Assembly (NCBI GenBank): GCA_027382625.1
Contig: JAJKFJ010020770.1
Coordinates: forward strand, 1-24,551
DNA length: 24,551 bases
Reading direction: 5' to 3'
From: Tetmemena sp. SeJ-2015
Lineage: Eukaryota; Ciliophora; Spirotrichea; Sporadotrichida; Oxytrichidae
Numbering within the stretch: position 1 is the stretch's first letter; the number at the start of each line of letters is the position of its first letter. The translations under genes were made by a program, and so were the position numbers. The notes beneath the pieces were generated by a model. It had not been told where the DNA came from, did not search any database, and saw only the letters and a program-made list of their open reading frames with translations. Shown piece after piece: positions 9,201 to 19,473 of this stretch.

Positions 9201-10420
9201 AATTCTAGAATGCTATCCTTGGGATTGGAGAATTGACTCACAATGCTGGACTTAGCAGTTGTACTTGGTTGAATTTATCCAGGGTTTGATACCCCATTTA
9301 ATAAAGAATCAGATTGTCCTAACTAGTTTTTCCTCTGATTTCCTTTTTGAGGAGTCTGAAATGAGGGGTTAGATTTCTGCCTATTGGTTTAACTCTGCTG
9401 TTGTAAATTGCCTCCATTTAATAGAGTAGCTGGTGAAAAAGGAGTATCTTTGTTGTTATAAAAAGTGTTTCCACTTATCGTTTACAAACTATCCATTTGA
9501 GTTTATTCACTTTGACCTTTCCTTAGAACAACCTGCCCTATAAGATTTTGATTCGAATTAAATTAAACCATGATGTGAAGATATATTAAACTATAAAGAG
9601 TAATGAGTTTACTTTGAGAGATGTTAGAACTAATGATTTTGCTTTATCCAGAGGAATAATTTGCGGGATCAACGAATCCGCTGCTTGGCTCTTCATTACT
9701 TTTCAGTTGCTTCAAGCTCATCTTTGTTGTTGAGACATTCTTCAGTCCTGCGGATAAAGAATGAATACTCATTAGACTGAAGAAAGAATCTGAATATCAT
9801 CATTATCATGCTATTTTGAGTGCTTAACTCATCTCTAACAATATCCTTTTCGCTTTCGGTGAGCTCCCTTGGGCTGATGCTTTGAAGAATCATTTGAAAG
9901 GCATTATACTCATTTAGCTTTTGCATCTCTTTAAATCTGTTTAGCTGTTCTGGAGTAAATCCTGCTGAGTTTTGGTTGGATGTAGATTATGCATCTTAAC
10001 CTTTCATATAGTAAAGATAAGATAAGATAAGATCTAAACCATTGCGTAGAGTTGAGTAGGCATCTTTTAATCTTCGTTCATTTGTGAAAATCTAGAGGCG
10101 GAGTTTCCTTTCAGAATTGCTGCTTGGAAAGGGGAAGTGGTCGGTTGATCTTCATTTTTATTATAATATGATGAGGTGTTCCCACCAGTTCTCGTTTTTT
10201 CAGTGCTTAGTAATCCGTGATAAGCAGGCTTACTTTGGGAATTAGAGACGGTCTGTATGTACAAAGACGGATTCCCTATGTTGTATCTGTTCGAATTCTG
10301 CGAAGGGGTATACTCAAGCGTCTAAAAGGTGGAAGGCTGATATCCGTTTGAGGCTTTCTAAATGATTGAGTTTGGAGGATTGGCGTTGACAAAGTTGTTC
10401 ACCTTTAGTGAGCTGCTCAT
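6300..10420 (-). CDS. Very long S/N/Q-rich protein of unknown function
   Basis: Starts at ATG 10418-10420 (MSSSLKVNNFVNANPPN) and can be followed, after removing at least seven IESs, to about 6300, for roughly 1,200 residues. The exact stop is not resolved. Most of it is low complexity, rich in S, N, Q and T. Two stretches look folded. One near 9700-9960 holds PEQLNRFKEMQKL and helices with PRELTESEKDIVRDEL. The other near 8200-8700 begins VFENVDPAYVVNILRHQ, continues through QVKQLFDEMTQSDRIVRRQ and has a helical end. No known domain is recognised in either. One frame junction near 7005-7080 is unsolved. The Q/N-rich character suggests a scaffold or condensate-forming protein, which is inference only. 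The first MDS (10043-10420) and the 8-bp pointer junction at 7427/7481 are the best-supported parts. Confidence 0.7.
6528..6711 (-). other. IES, pointer AGCTA (minus strand)
   Basis: TAGCT on the plus strand at 6523-6527 and 6707-6711, same codon phase. Excision of 184 bp joins SMANRQS to QINEVIKLRPT, with matching S/N-rich composition on both sides. Confidence 0.65.
7282..7308 (-). other. Probable 27-bp IES, pointer GCT (minus strand)
   Basis: AGC on the plus strand at 7279-7281 and 7306-7308. Excision removes an AT-rich hydrophobic insertion from a polar stretch and leaves FPANSPKNPNPSS. It is a multiple of three, so the frame alone does not prove it. Confidence 0.45.
7435..7488 (-). other. 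IES, pointer AGTTAAAG (minus strand)
   Basis: CTTTAACT on the plus strand at 7427-7434 and 7481-7488, an exact 8-bp repeat. Excision of 54 bp joins INPSQ to SDQATASAP. Confidence 0.75.
7715..7724 (-). other. 10-bp IES, pointer GCAA (minus strand)
   Basis: TTGC on the plus strand at 7711-7714 and 7721-7724. Removing 10 bp corrects a frameshift and joins VNISDKQ to QVAFNNQ. Confidence 0.65.
7762..7797 (-). other. Probable 36-bp IES, pointer ATGC (minus strand)
   Basis: GCAT on the plus strand at 7758-7761 and 7794-7797, same phase. Excision removes an AT-rich hydrophobic stretch from a polar region. Confidence 0.5.
9696..9705 (-). other. 10-bp IES, pointer TGAA (minus strand)
   Basis: TTCA on the plus strand at 9692-9695 and 9702-9705. 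Removing 10 bp eliminates an in-frame TGA and joins DELEATE to EPSSGFVDP. Confidence 0.7.
10008..10042 (-). other. 35-bp IES with a GATAA microsatellite
   Basis: CAT on the plus strand (ATG pointer on minus) at 10005-10007 and 10040-10042. The insert contains tandem GATAA units (10015-10032) and an in-frame TGA. Excision joins TQLYAM to KGQDAQST. Confidence 0.65.
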
Positions 10421-10607
10421 TTATAATAGCTTAATTTATAAAGAGTAATTGCTAACAGATTAATTAAGGTATTAGAGAGGAGGAGGAAGGCATTAAGTCA
10501 CCTCTTTACAGTATATTAAATTTTAATTTTCAGAAGAAGAGTTATCATGAGAAGAGAAATTAAATTGATTTGTAGTTAGGATATTTAATCCAAATTAGTT
10601 TTTGAAA
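10421..10607. other. Spacer between two minus-strand genes
   Basis: The frame upstream of ATG 10420 stays open here, but no gene-like sequence is recognised. Confidence 0.4.
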
Positions 10608-11206
10608 TCACATGGTATGAGGCTTTGAAATAATATTTGCAGCTATTTTTGAAGGAGTTGTGGTGTCTTGATTTTCCTTTGAAGCACAATCCTCCTTGTG
10701 GCTTTTGTATCTAAAGAAGTTAAATAACAGTGTATGATATTTTACTTGTAGAGAAAGTAGATAATGGTGAGTTTGAGAATATATTTGAAGAGAGTGAAGC
10801 CAATGAGAAAGGGTCCACTCATCAAGAGGAAGAATAGTTTTGTGTTTCTGTTGGCAATCATGATCTTATCCAGACTTCTATTTAGTTATTTATTCATATC
10901 CTTTTGATTAGGATAATCCTCCACAACCTCCTTCGTAATTTCCAATTTTCTGCTCTTGAGAAAACACATTCTTAGAAACTAAATAGATTATTATAAATTT
11001 ATGGAAAAGGTTACATTTTTTGTCAGTGTCATAAGTTCTGACACTTATCCTCTCCAGATTCTTGAAAATGTTATCATTGACTCCCATCAAGTACCTTATC
11101 TTGGCTCTCTCACTTTTGTTCTATAAACTAAGAAGCAAAAAGATCTTACTGAATTTATTTTTAAATTAAACAGGTAAAATCCAATTATAAAATGAAATTA
11201 TGTCAT
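10608..11206 (-). CDS. Small membrane protein, unrecognised
   Basis: Starts at ATG 11204-11206 and ends at TGA 10608-10610, about 165 residues after two introns and one IES are removed. The N-terminus has a short hydrophobic stretch (FHFIIGFYLFNL), possibly a signal anchor. A basic soluble region follows, with NDNIFKNLERISVRTYDTDKK and EVVEDYPNQKDMNKQLNR. A long hydrophobic helix pair comes next (KLFFLLMSGPFLIGFTLF and LTIIYFLYK). The polar C-terminus is rich in K, S and T. No family is recognised. The position of both splice junctions and the IES in the same consistent frame makes the gene model firm even though its function is unknown. Confidence 0.75.
10710..10750 (-). other. IES, pointer TACAA (minus strand)
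   Basis: TTGTA on the plus strand at 10705-10709 and 10746-10750, same phase. Excision of 41 bp joins the membrane helix (IIYFLY) to KSHKEDCASKE and leads to the TGA. Confidence 0.8.
10979..11014 (-). other. Intron
   Basis: A 36-nt GTAACC...TTTAG intron. Splicing joins TYDTDKK to FLRMCFLKS in frame. Confidence 0.7.
11121..11149 (-). other. Intron
   Basis: A 29-nt GTAAGA...TATAG intron joining LKINS to NKSERAKIRY and connecting to the start ATG at 11206. Confidence 0.7.
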
Positions 11207-11218
11207 GAGAAAACTTTA

Positions 11219-12282
11219 TCAAGGAAGTTAAAAAATATAATTTTTTATTTTAAAAATGAATTCTACTAAAATATCAAAAATATATATAATTAGTATTTTA
11301 TTAATTGTTTGATATTTTGAATTGATAATAAATGCCTAGTTATTGCTGTATTTATCTGGAAGGAGATTGACCTCACTCAGAAAGGGCTCTTCCTTTTGCA
11401 GCATTGGTCGGTAAATCTGAGCAAATCTATCGAACTGCTTTTCGACTACGAGATCAGTGTCTTCATAGTCTATCAACTTAAGACCCTTACTCTTGTACTT
11501 AGTCAAATTCAGAATGTTCGAGTAGAGGGTTTACTCGGGATAGGCAGATGTTTTGGAAGTTAAGAGAGCAAGGTTGAGAGCACTCTTACGGTTTTATTAA
11601 AGGGCATGCTGAATTTCTTCATTTCTAGAGAACCATTCCTCATTATGAACCACGTCAATCTATTAGCAATTAGTTCATACAAATATTGGTATCGCTTACT
11701 GGGCGAGTCATGAGGTTGCTGACTGAGAAAGTTTCCCAATAATTTAGATCTCTAACTAGATCAGAGTTGCTCAATAATCATGTATCTGATGTAGTTCTTC
11801 ACTCCAGACTAAGAAAGTTTTTAATAAATTCATGCAATGATGATAGAAATTTCTATTTCCAAACTAATGACTAATTAAATTTTCGTCTCAAGGAATCACG
11901 AATCCACGTCAACTATTATTGATTACTTACATCCTCATGAATATAGGGGATGTAGTTGAAATGAACCTTGGCCCCATAGTATTAGAAGAAAGTGACCAGT
12001 CTTGCTTTGAAGAGCTTTGAAGTGGCTGGATAATGCTTTTTATTCATAGCAAAATTTCCTGATGAAATTTCTTAACATCATCGACTGAGAGCAACAAGGT
12101 CATCCTCGTAGGGACTTTTGAATTTATTCTGCAATCAGTAATTTAATATGAGGGAAATAGGAGGAAGAATTATTTACAGAGAAATGCATCTTATATCGGT
12201 CCACATGTCTGATAGAAAACGCAAACTTAACGTGCTCAAGAGGAAAAATCTTCTCTAGGAATCCTTTGTTGATAGCTTTCAT
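11219..12282 (-). CDS. Unrecognised protein, several segments
   Basis: ATG at 12280-12282 opens MKAINKGFLEKIFPLEHVK. The frame continues through a segment with IRHVDRYKMHFSVNNSSS and, after unsolved short IESs at about 12060-12120, through HYPATSKLFKARLVTFFQ and YYGAKVHFNYIPYIHED. Two intron-like gaps follow. The C-terminal part runs RPIDVVHNEEWFSRNEEIQ to QFDRFAQIYRPMLQKEEPF and NLLPDKYSNN. Only one in-frame TGA (11219-11221) follows, after an AT-rich stretch that may itself be IES, so the true stop may be nearer 11335. The many aromatic and charged residues look like a folded, conserved protein. I cannot name it. A mitochondrial ribosomal or respiratory subunit would be a guess. Confidence 0.6.
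11660..11699 (-). other. Intron
   Basis: A 40-nt GTAAGC...CTAATAG intron. Splicing joins SNLMTRP to IDVVHNEEWF. Confidence 0.75.
11809..11930 (-). other. Putative intron, unusually long
   Basis: GTAAGT after YIPYIHED and CTTAG before SGVKNYIRYMIIEQ, 122 nt. It is longer than the other introns here, so it may hold an IES. Confidence 0.5.
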
Positions 12283-12326
12283 TACGATGATACTCAAGAT
12301 AATACAAATTTATAAATTTAATTCAA

Positions 12327-12718
12327 TCACACGTTTAAAGTACAGACTTATTAGAAATATAAAACAGTCTATTCTACATAAGAGACATTCATGGCCCTGA
12401 AGATATGTCCCTGGATGATTAGAGTACAATGGCAATAATAAATTTCTTTACCTTGAACATAGTAGATGGTCAAATATAATTTAAAATTTCATTTTTTAAA
12501 TAACTTGCAATGATGTAGAAAGTAATTATTTCTTATATTTGTAATTTTTCATTTTAGGCATTTTTGATAGCTAATAACTAAGTACTCAAAGAGTTAAGAT
12601 GAACTTTTAGAATGTCTCTATAATAGCAAATACCCTTCAGCAAGATGAATTGTGCCTCTTTAATATGAAATTTCCTATCCCTCTTCTCTAACTCATTAAA
12701 AGTGAAGTTAGTCTTCAT
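12327..12718 (-). CDS. Small unrecognised protein
   Basis: ATG at 12716-12718 opens MKTNFTFNELEKRDRKFH, followed by KEAQFILLKGICYYRDILK. A likely IES (pointer TACT; AGTA on the plus strand at 12461-12464 and 12581-12584) and a 41-nt intron (12411-12451, GTAAAG...CATCCAG) join this to MFKGHIFRAMNVSYVEQT. The frame then ends at TGA 12327-12329. The same frame stays open upstream of the chosen ATG through VIRIVFHQAPF, so the start may lie further upstream. Under 120 residues; no family is recognised. It could alternatively be the 5' part of the neighbouring gene, because another frame runs on into MKAINKGF. Confidence 0.5.
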
Positions 12719-12940
12719 GAAGGGTGCTTGATGGAATACAATTCTGATTACTTAAACGAAAGTCTAAATTCTATTTTTGGTCTTTATATTTATGGTTATT
12801 GAGGTTGTGAGCGAGAATAGTTCATTGAAAGTTCTGCTTGCTTTGAAAAGTCAAGTTACTTAAAGAGGGAGATTTTGTTGGAGTTATTTTATAAAATTGA
12901 CAAAAATTTATCATTTCTATTATGAAAATGTTAATTGTTT

Positions 12941-15874
12941 TCATACTTTTATATTTTAAATTAAATTTATTTGTATTATTTTGAAGACTTCCTAAATGTC
13001 TTCATTCTCATCCTGAGGTGTCCATGGGCCATTATAAATATCATGAATGTTACTTTAGTCTGAATCCTCAAACGCTTCAATACTCTCTGAGTGATTTATT
13101 TAAATTATGAATCATTTGTATCCTCATTTAAATTTGATTATCAGTATTTCCGTTAAATCTGTCTTAAATAAAATTATCTTGATTTTTAAAGGGATAGAAA
13201 TTGAAGAAATTTGTAGCCTTATCTAGGATCAAAGCTCTTCTTCTAGATTTTTACCTATGTTAAATTTTATTTAAGCTTTTATGTGACTATTTTAGGTTAC
13301 TCTAAGGTCTAAACTTAATAGACTAGAGAGTACTTTCAGTCTTTTCGTCATAGATTATCTTGCTTCTATTTTTAGAATAATTTGAGAAAATAGAAATCTG
13401 ACTTGAGTAGTCTCCTCCTTTTACGCTGCTGCTTTATGCTTATGAGTTCTATTTTTGAATTTTATTTTCTTTCTTCCTTTTTGATTTCCTTGTCTTTTTT
13501 TCCACCAATTTGGTCTCCTCTTACTCTAATTAATTTTCGAAAAAGTCAAAAGTTTTCTGGTCTAGATTGGGCAAGAAAGATTTTAAGGCTTCTTTGTTTC
13601 CTTGATGCAATGATCTTATGTATTAAGCGAAGGAGACGTCTTTGCTTTAAGAAGATTGAATTTAAGGCTAGCTACTTTGCTTTCTGGCATTTGCCTAAAA
13701 CTAGAGGATTTGATCTTCATCAAATACAGGATCCAAATCCTTCAGTTCAAATGCCAAATTATTCTTGCCATTGTTCTTCTACTTTGAGTCTTATTCTTTG
13801 AACGATTTATGATAAGATTTGCTGCTTAGAGGATGGATTTACTTGGAAAAACTGACTTTGCTAGATTATTTTCTCTTTGTCGCTACTTTGGGCTGAGTTT
13901 GATCATAGTTTTCGATATTTTGGCCTTTTGAGAATGAAGCATATGTATTTAGCAAGTTAGAAGAAGTTGCATTTAGGTTAGAACTAAATAAAATATCTTT
14001 CAATGACTAGTAGTCATATCTAAGGAAAGAGTACTTCCCTCTACTAGTCCCTTTTCCTTATCTTCCTCTTGAATCACTGTGAGCATCATCTATTCTTTCA
14101 AAGTCAAATCACCTGGAGAAAAGGTCTCCTCATCAGGGATCGCACAAAGCCAATTTAAGCTCAAGTTAAAAGGCCTCTCAGTTAATTTATCAATCCACTT
14201 CACGAAGGTCTTCGGAGATTTTACCATAAGGTATTGCCTGTGCATAATTAGAAACTCTCTACCCCACAAAAGATAGAAGAAAATGTGCCCGAGGATTACA
14301 AACACTGAAACCATAGTGCGGTAGTCGTATTGACCAGAAGTGAAGATAGTCGTCAAGTTGCTTTCTTCAAGTAAAAGATCTTGCAGTCTCAGGTCATCCA
14401 AAGTAAATAAGACACCAGATAAAGCTGTCATCATCTAAAGCCATTTTAAATATTATGTAAGGTTACTAATATATTGCAGGAGTAAATACTCAGCTTGTTC
14501 AAATCTTCATCTTGATAAGGCCTCAGTTTTCTAATTACTTCCTTAAATGCTACCAAGGTGAGTCCTCCGAGAAGTATCTTATAGAGCATGCTGTGAAAAA
14601 CTAATGATCTTATTGAAGAGTATCAAGCACTACTTTTAATCGCAGTAGTTAAAAAGAACCTAGCAAGGATATGAATAAAGAAAATATTACCAATAAAAAT
14701 GCTCCTCTTTCAAGCCATTGTAATAGAAACCCCACTCTTCCATGAGATCTTAAGTTTTCATCAGGTGCTTTTTCTTGTAAAGTTTGTATAAGAAAAATGC
14801 TGGAACTCCTACAACTTCTAAATATTATTTATTGATTCTTTTAACCCAAATGATTAAGTTTGGTAGTGCTAATAAAATTATCATAATCTTGTGAAGCCTT
14901 CCCCAGCATTAAATGCTCATATCATCTACGAGATAGTAGCTCCCATCGTCCAACTCTGTGCATCCAAAAACACTTAGTGCTTTCATGCAAACAAGAGGAT
15001 AAATTATGTAGTAAAGCAGAGAAGCTGAAATTATAGTATTCTTCTTAATCACTTCCTTCTTTTGTAACTTATTTGAAGTTCTCTTAATTGCCTCCCCCTT
15101 TAATTCCTTGAAAGAGAGAGTATCTTTGCAGCTTTTCCTTCTTAGATTTGCTTTTTCGTTTGTTGAACATGCAACAACAACAAAAACGCCAAATAAGGTA
15201 CATCATTCCGACAAAGAACACAGGCGAAAATAAATACTGAAGGATTATGTTAATGTTCTATTTTAAATAGAGTCATCACTAAGCTTCACTACAATGAGTG
15301 GAGTTCCACTTTTAAAGTCTATTTTTAAAATTATAAACCAGAATACTTACTTCCATTTATATAGCAGTCAACTGAGAATATGCGCTCATTAGATTCCGCA
15401 ACTATTGAAAATACATCTAGAGCAGACTCCAGAAGTGGAGGCCAGTTCAAATCGTAGTATTGAAGTATCATGAGGATGTGGAAATAATCTATTATGATCC
15501 GCAATAAAGCCGGCTCATGATTTTTGTCTGAGGCAGCATTTAATAGAGCAGTTCTATTCAGCAGGTATAGAATAACGAATGCCAAAATAATCATTCCAAT
15601 TGGATTCAAATAAATTAGTAATTATAGACATGATCTGGACAAGGAGTGCACCTATGTAGCCCTTTCCTTTAAAATTTGACTCCTCTTGATTAAGAGTATT
15701 CTCACTTAAATTGTATCACATGTGCTTTCATAGCCACCTCTAGTAAAAGTCATAAAGTTAAATCTTACAAGCATGCATCAGAATAAAATCAAATGTATAT
15801 TTGTTTGTATCTTATTAAAACTACTTTCGATAGTTACAATCTTTTGAGCACTATATCAACATCTGCAAGCACTT
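12941..15874 (-). CDS. Gene A, block A2: membrane domain and cytoplasmic tail
   Basis: This is the 3' block of gene A. The 5' edge is a short cysteine-containing stretch (KCLQMLIQCSKDC). A first membrane helix (IGMIILAFVILYLL) follows, then IIDYFHILMILQYYDLNWPP and RIFSVDCYIN. Further helices come next, then YPLVCMKALSVFGC, DDMSIQCWGRLH and GVPAFFLYKLYKKKHLMK. The WGFYYNGLKEEHFYW motif is followed by more helices. A polar tail of over 200 residues ends at or before TGA 12941-12943. The same order of motifs is seen in block B1/B2 of gene B, so A and B are paralogs. The layout matches ciliate beta-helix plus multipass (TRP-like) membrane proteins. Introns lie at 15319-15350, 14660-14690 and 14435-14466. 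Several IESs remain unsolved in the tail. The role is probably surface adhesion or sensing (inference). Confidence 0.75.
14435..14466 (-). other. Intron in gene A
   Basis: A 32-nt GTAACC...CTTTAG intron. Splicing joins SIYSCNIL to MMTALSGVLF and removes a TGA. Confidence 0.75.
14660..14690 (-). other. Intron in gene A
   Basis: A 31-nt GTAATA...GCTAG intron. Splicing restores EEHFYWFFLTTAIK, matching KQFFWEFLLFIKK in gene B. Confidence 0.75.
15319..15350 (-). other. Intron in gene A
   Basis: A 32-nt GTAAGT...AATAG intron after DCYINGN, at the site equivalent to DCYIKGS in gene B. Confidence 0.7.
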
Positions 15875-18490
15875 CATCAAATAGTGCAAATTCGGATACT
15901 GATTAGTCACTCTATCCAGATATTGAAATGTTTTATTTAAGCTCTAACTCAAATCTTCAGATTATCAACTCTCAAATTTAAGGTTTTTTGCAAAGGTAAT
16001 TTATTGATCAAGATTAAATTCGTTTTTAGAATAATCTATTCATTCGAATCAACTGTTTATTTCAAAAGTGTTGGCCTTATAGATATTGAATCTATTCAAA
16101 GCATCTAGCCTATTCTTAATATCTTGGGGTCAAGTTTTACAATTGAAAAATGCTCAATCTAAAACTTGCAAACTTATTAGAACTAGATTCTATATTTTTA
16201 ATTTATTCCGATAATTGGGTCTGAGCAAAACCTAAATTTTGTTGTAAGAATGAAGCTCTTTTAAAAATTTTGCAGATAAATGGTACTACTATTTCTAAAT
16301 TAGAAACCCAATTCATTAAAAATGAGGATACAGATATAACTATAATAAACTCAATTGTGAGTAATCTAAGAACTAACCAAGAACAGATTGTTGATGGTCT
16401 CTTTATCAATTCAAACTAGGGGTCAATCATAATGGCAAATACCACAATCAGTGATGTAAATTTAAATTGTTAAAATACTTAGGTCGTTAACTCTGGGGAA
16501 GGAGGCGCTATCTACATTTCTAATGATGTCCAAAATACTGAAGAAGTTTCATTAAGTCTTTCTAAGTCAACTCTGAGCAATCTTTAAGCCTACGAAATAG
16601 GAGGAGCTATTTCAGCGTATAATGTGAATATATCTATTTCAGATACAAAGATAGACACTTGTAAACTCTCAAGTACTTATGGAATAGGAGGAGCTTTCAA
16701 TGTAAACTGCGATGTTAACAGTAAAAAATATTACGAAGGTTGATTAATTTTATAGTTCTAAAGTATAACAAACAGTGTTCGACATTATTATAGAGCTCAT
16801 CGTTTTCAAATAATTTGGCATATATAGGGGGATTTATGAAATTCAACTTATTTGCGCCTACGTCACAAGATAATACACTTGCTTTTAATGAAGCTAGTTA
16901 TGGTTCAGACTTTGCAGCATATCCAGTTAAAATGGTACTTTAAATATCCTAGGATGGAGTGAAAAGAATAATAGATTCTTTTATATTTATCCTAGCACAA
17001 TATAGACGAGCTATGCAAGCTACTTTGAAACACCTTCAGGATAGAAAATTACCAATTCATTTAACGTGATTCTGCAGGATGCTTATGGATAGCAAATATT
17101 GACAGACTTTTCAAGTTTGGCTACCATAACAATTGCAAAAGGCTATACAGCTTCAGTTACAAAGAACACTAAAGTGAAGGCTTCAATGGGAGTCTATAAC
17201 TTTAGTGATTTCATTCTAAAGACCAATCCTGGCAGCACAATTTAATTGAACATAACTTCAGACTCAATAGATTAGGATATTGTAAAAGCTGTATATCCGA
17301 GCATGACATAAACATGTAAATTTAAAGTGATCTAACTCTATGTAGATATGCTTATTCCAATGTTTTTGAGATACTGTACAAAAGGTGAAATAATAGCAAA
17401 TTCGACATGTGTCGTTTGTGAATCAGGAACATATTCATTGGATGTCCCTTCAACTGAATGCAAATAGTGCATTAAATATGCAAGTTGTGAGGAAGGATCT
17501 TACTTGATAAATATCAATTATGGATTTTGGAGAAGTTCAGTGAACTCTCTTTAAATTCATCAATGCTTTTATTCTGAGTTAACTTAATAAAAGAGCACAT
17601 GTCTTGAAGGATACACGGGAAATCTTTGTCATTTGTGCGAATATATATTTTCTTAGATCATGTCTAGAACTCGTTCATCATCATTGGAATGATAGCTATA
17701 GGTATTTTTATTTTGCTAATGAATTTAGTTCTTCTTTTAATGGGAGCATTGGTTAAAGCTGCTGTTCAAGCTCTAGATCCTAATAATTATGATGCAGCTC
17801 TTTATAGAATCTTGATTGACTACTTTCATACTTTAATGATCATAAGAAATTTTGATCTTAATTGGCCCGATATTTTTGAATAAGCACTTGACACTTTTAC
17901 TTTAATAGGCCAAGCAAACGACAAAATTTTTTCATTCGATTGCTACATCAAAGGCAGTATGCTTTTCATTGTATTAAATCACATTTATATAGAATCTAGC
18001 TAACCAGTTTTAGTTAGCAAACTAGTCTTGGCATTTTTAGGGCCCTTCTTCGTTTTCATTTTCATGTATTTCGTTTGGAATTGTTGCTGCATTTGTTATT
18101 TCACTCGTGAGACCGAGAGAAAGCGAATTAAGGGAAGAAGATTTTCAGTTTTCACTGCTATAAAAGAAGAATCCGTCAGAATTTCAAAAATCATGCCCAG
18201 CAAAAGAGAAGAAGTGCGAAGACACATTTTCATTTCAACCTCTGTTATTCTATACCTTTCATACCCTCTGTTATGTATGAAAGCACTGAGTGTTTTCTCT
18301 TGCATATCTCTTGACGACTAAGTTAAGTACCTTTTCGAGTAATTAGATATTGAGTGTTGGACAAAACAGCACATAATTTGGATAACATTTCTGGCTTTGC
18401 CAACAATTTTAATTTGGCTTATCGGTAATCAGTTTAGTCTTAACCAATTTTCAGGTGTGCCAGGTTTCATCTTTTACAGGATATTCCAAA
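15875..18490 (+). CDS. Gene B, block B1: beta-helix ectodomain, Cys-rich region, membrane helices
   Basis: This block lacks a clear start. From about 15880 it reads as beta-helix-like repeats (SNSNLQIINSQIQGF, FTIEKCSIQNLQ, EGGAIYISNDVQ, EIGGAISAYNVNIS, AYIGGFMKFNL) with conserved IGGA/IGGF turns. A cysteine-rich stretch follows: CVVCESGTYSLDVPSTECKQ, then CEEGSYL, NYGFWR and CLEGYTGNLCHLCE. Membrane helices come next: GMIAIGIFILLMNLVLLLMG, RILIDYFHTLMIIRNFDLNW, then YPLLCMKALSVFSC, IECWTKQHI and LALPTILIWLIG. Several TGA codons in the raw frame (for example after CWPYRY and NSKKYYEG) mark IESs not fully solved. An in-frame 30-nt intron at 18425-18454 joins IWLIG to VPGFIFYR. It is likely a cell-surface protein whose ectodomain precedes a multipass channel-like domain. 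The family resemblance is strong, the function inferred. Confidence 0.8.
18425..18454 (+). other. Intron in gene B
   Basis: A 30-nt GTAATC...TTTTCAG intron. Splicing gives LIWLIGVPGFIFYR, aligned with GVPAFFLYKLYKK of gene A. Confidence 0.65.
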
Positions 18491-19473
18491 CTATCTAACT
18501 TCATATATTAATGAATTAAAGTAGTTTTGTAAGAAGAGCAGATTGAAGCACTTGAACTGATAATTTGTGTTTAGTTTATGACAACTTTGGATCCAATATT
18601 GTAGAATATTTGGTTTAACGGTCTCTAATAAATGCAAATGTTAGCCTCACTTGTCTCAACAGAGCTATATGCCTGCATCGAAGTGTAACTATAGAATGTT
18701 AATATTTTACGATTCTTACTCAAGTTCTGAGTAAATAGTGGAAGAACTAGAAATCTTCAGTTTGCCATTGATTACGTTGATAGGGAAAGGTTTTAGTGAA
18801 CCCGCATAGATGATATTAGAAACTTTACTTAATCCACTTAAAATATTATTAGCGATCGAATCAGTCAACTTAAAAATCTTCTATACTACACTCTTAAACC
18901 TAGCTTGCGTTGTTAAGTTAGAAACATTAGTAAGAGTAACCATATCAAAATAGTCGCTATAATCATGCAACAATACTTTAGTATTGATAATTTGAGTTTC
19001 AAAAGCTGTGTCTTGAATTTGAAACAAGCAAGTGTGATTCATGTAGGGAGAGATTATAACTGAATCTTAAAATACTGCATATGAGTTCTGTTCAATATGG
19101 CCCACTTATGATTGCACTGCGAGATTATGGTTTAGAGTGCAGTTGTTAAAAGTTAAGTAAGAAGAGGATTTTAGATAAAAGAAGCCTCCTATCTCAGCCT
19201 TGTTGAAACTTATAGTTGAATTTTTAATTAGCGATTGGGTTTAAGTGTCTTTCAAAAGCAATAAGCCCCCGTTTCTAAAATTTGTATTGTTAAATATAGT
19301 TGAAGAGTCTATTAAGAGTAGTACTCCTTCTCCTAAACTTATCAAAAAGTTATAACCTGTGTTGCTGTTTATCTTTGAACTTTATATCGAAATTGTAGGC
19401 GCCAAAACAAGTACATCATCGTTTAAGTAAAAAAAGTGATTATAAGATTATTTGTTAATAAAAATATTCCAAA
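18491..19473 (+). other. Large IES of gene B (pointer q) containing block A1
   Basis: The 10-mer ATATTCCAAA occurs at 18481-18490 and 19464-19473, both in phase 0. Joining gives GVPGFIFYRIFQ followed by RRDELSKKDTLYNYGFW, exactly the family order seen uninterrupted in gene A. The 983-bp interval contains minus-strand block A1. Confidence 0.88.
18546..19426 (-). CDS. Gene A, block A1: beta-helix ectodomain
   Basis: Open on the minus strand from the pointer at 19418-19426 to that at 18546-18553. One frame is maintained except for in-frame TGAs near 18630-18645, which a candidate 27-bp IES (pointer AGGC) would remove. The text is typical of beta-helix repeats: APTISIQSSKINSNTGYN, GVLLLIDSSTIFNNTNF, LIKNSTISFNKAEIGGFFYL and YLTFNNCTLNHNLA. 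Further strands follow, with QIINTKVLLHDYSDYFD, then KISSSSTIYSELEQE and WIQSCHKLNTNYQFKC. It lies wholly inside the 983-bp IES of gene B. Strand, repeat type and pointer phase link it to A0 upstream and A2 downstream. It could instead belong to a third family member, but no such remainder is visible here. Confidence 0.75.

Larger units (their letters stand above)
15875..18553 (-). other. Large IES of gene A (pointer p) containing block B1
   Basis: The 8-mer AAGCACTT occurs at 15867-15874 and 18546-18553. On the minus strand both copies read AAG TGC TT in the frame of gene A and join NTNYQFKC to LQMLIQCSKDC. The 2,679-bp interval between them holds all of B1. Confidence 0.65.

Noticed and set aside
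13403..13801. Plus-strand frame of 132 codons rich in L, F and S
   Set aside because: The minus strand here encodes the polar tail of gene A in one long frame with in-frame TAA/TAG; the plus frame is its shadow.
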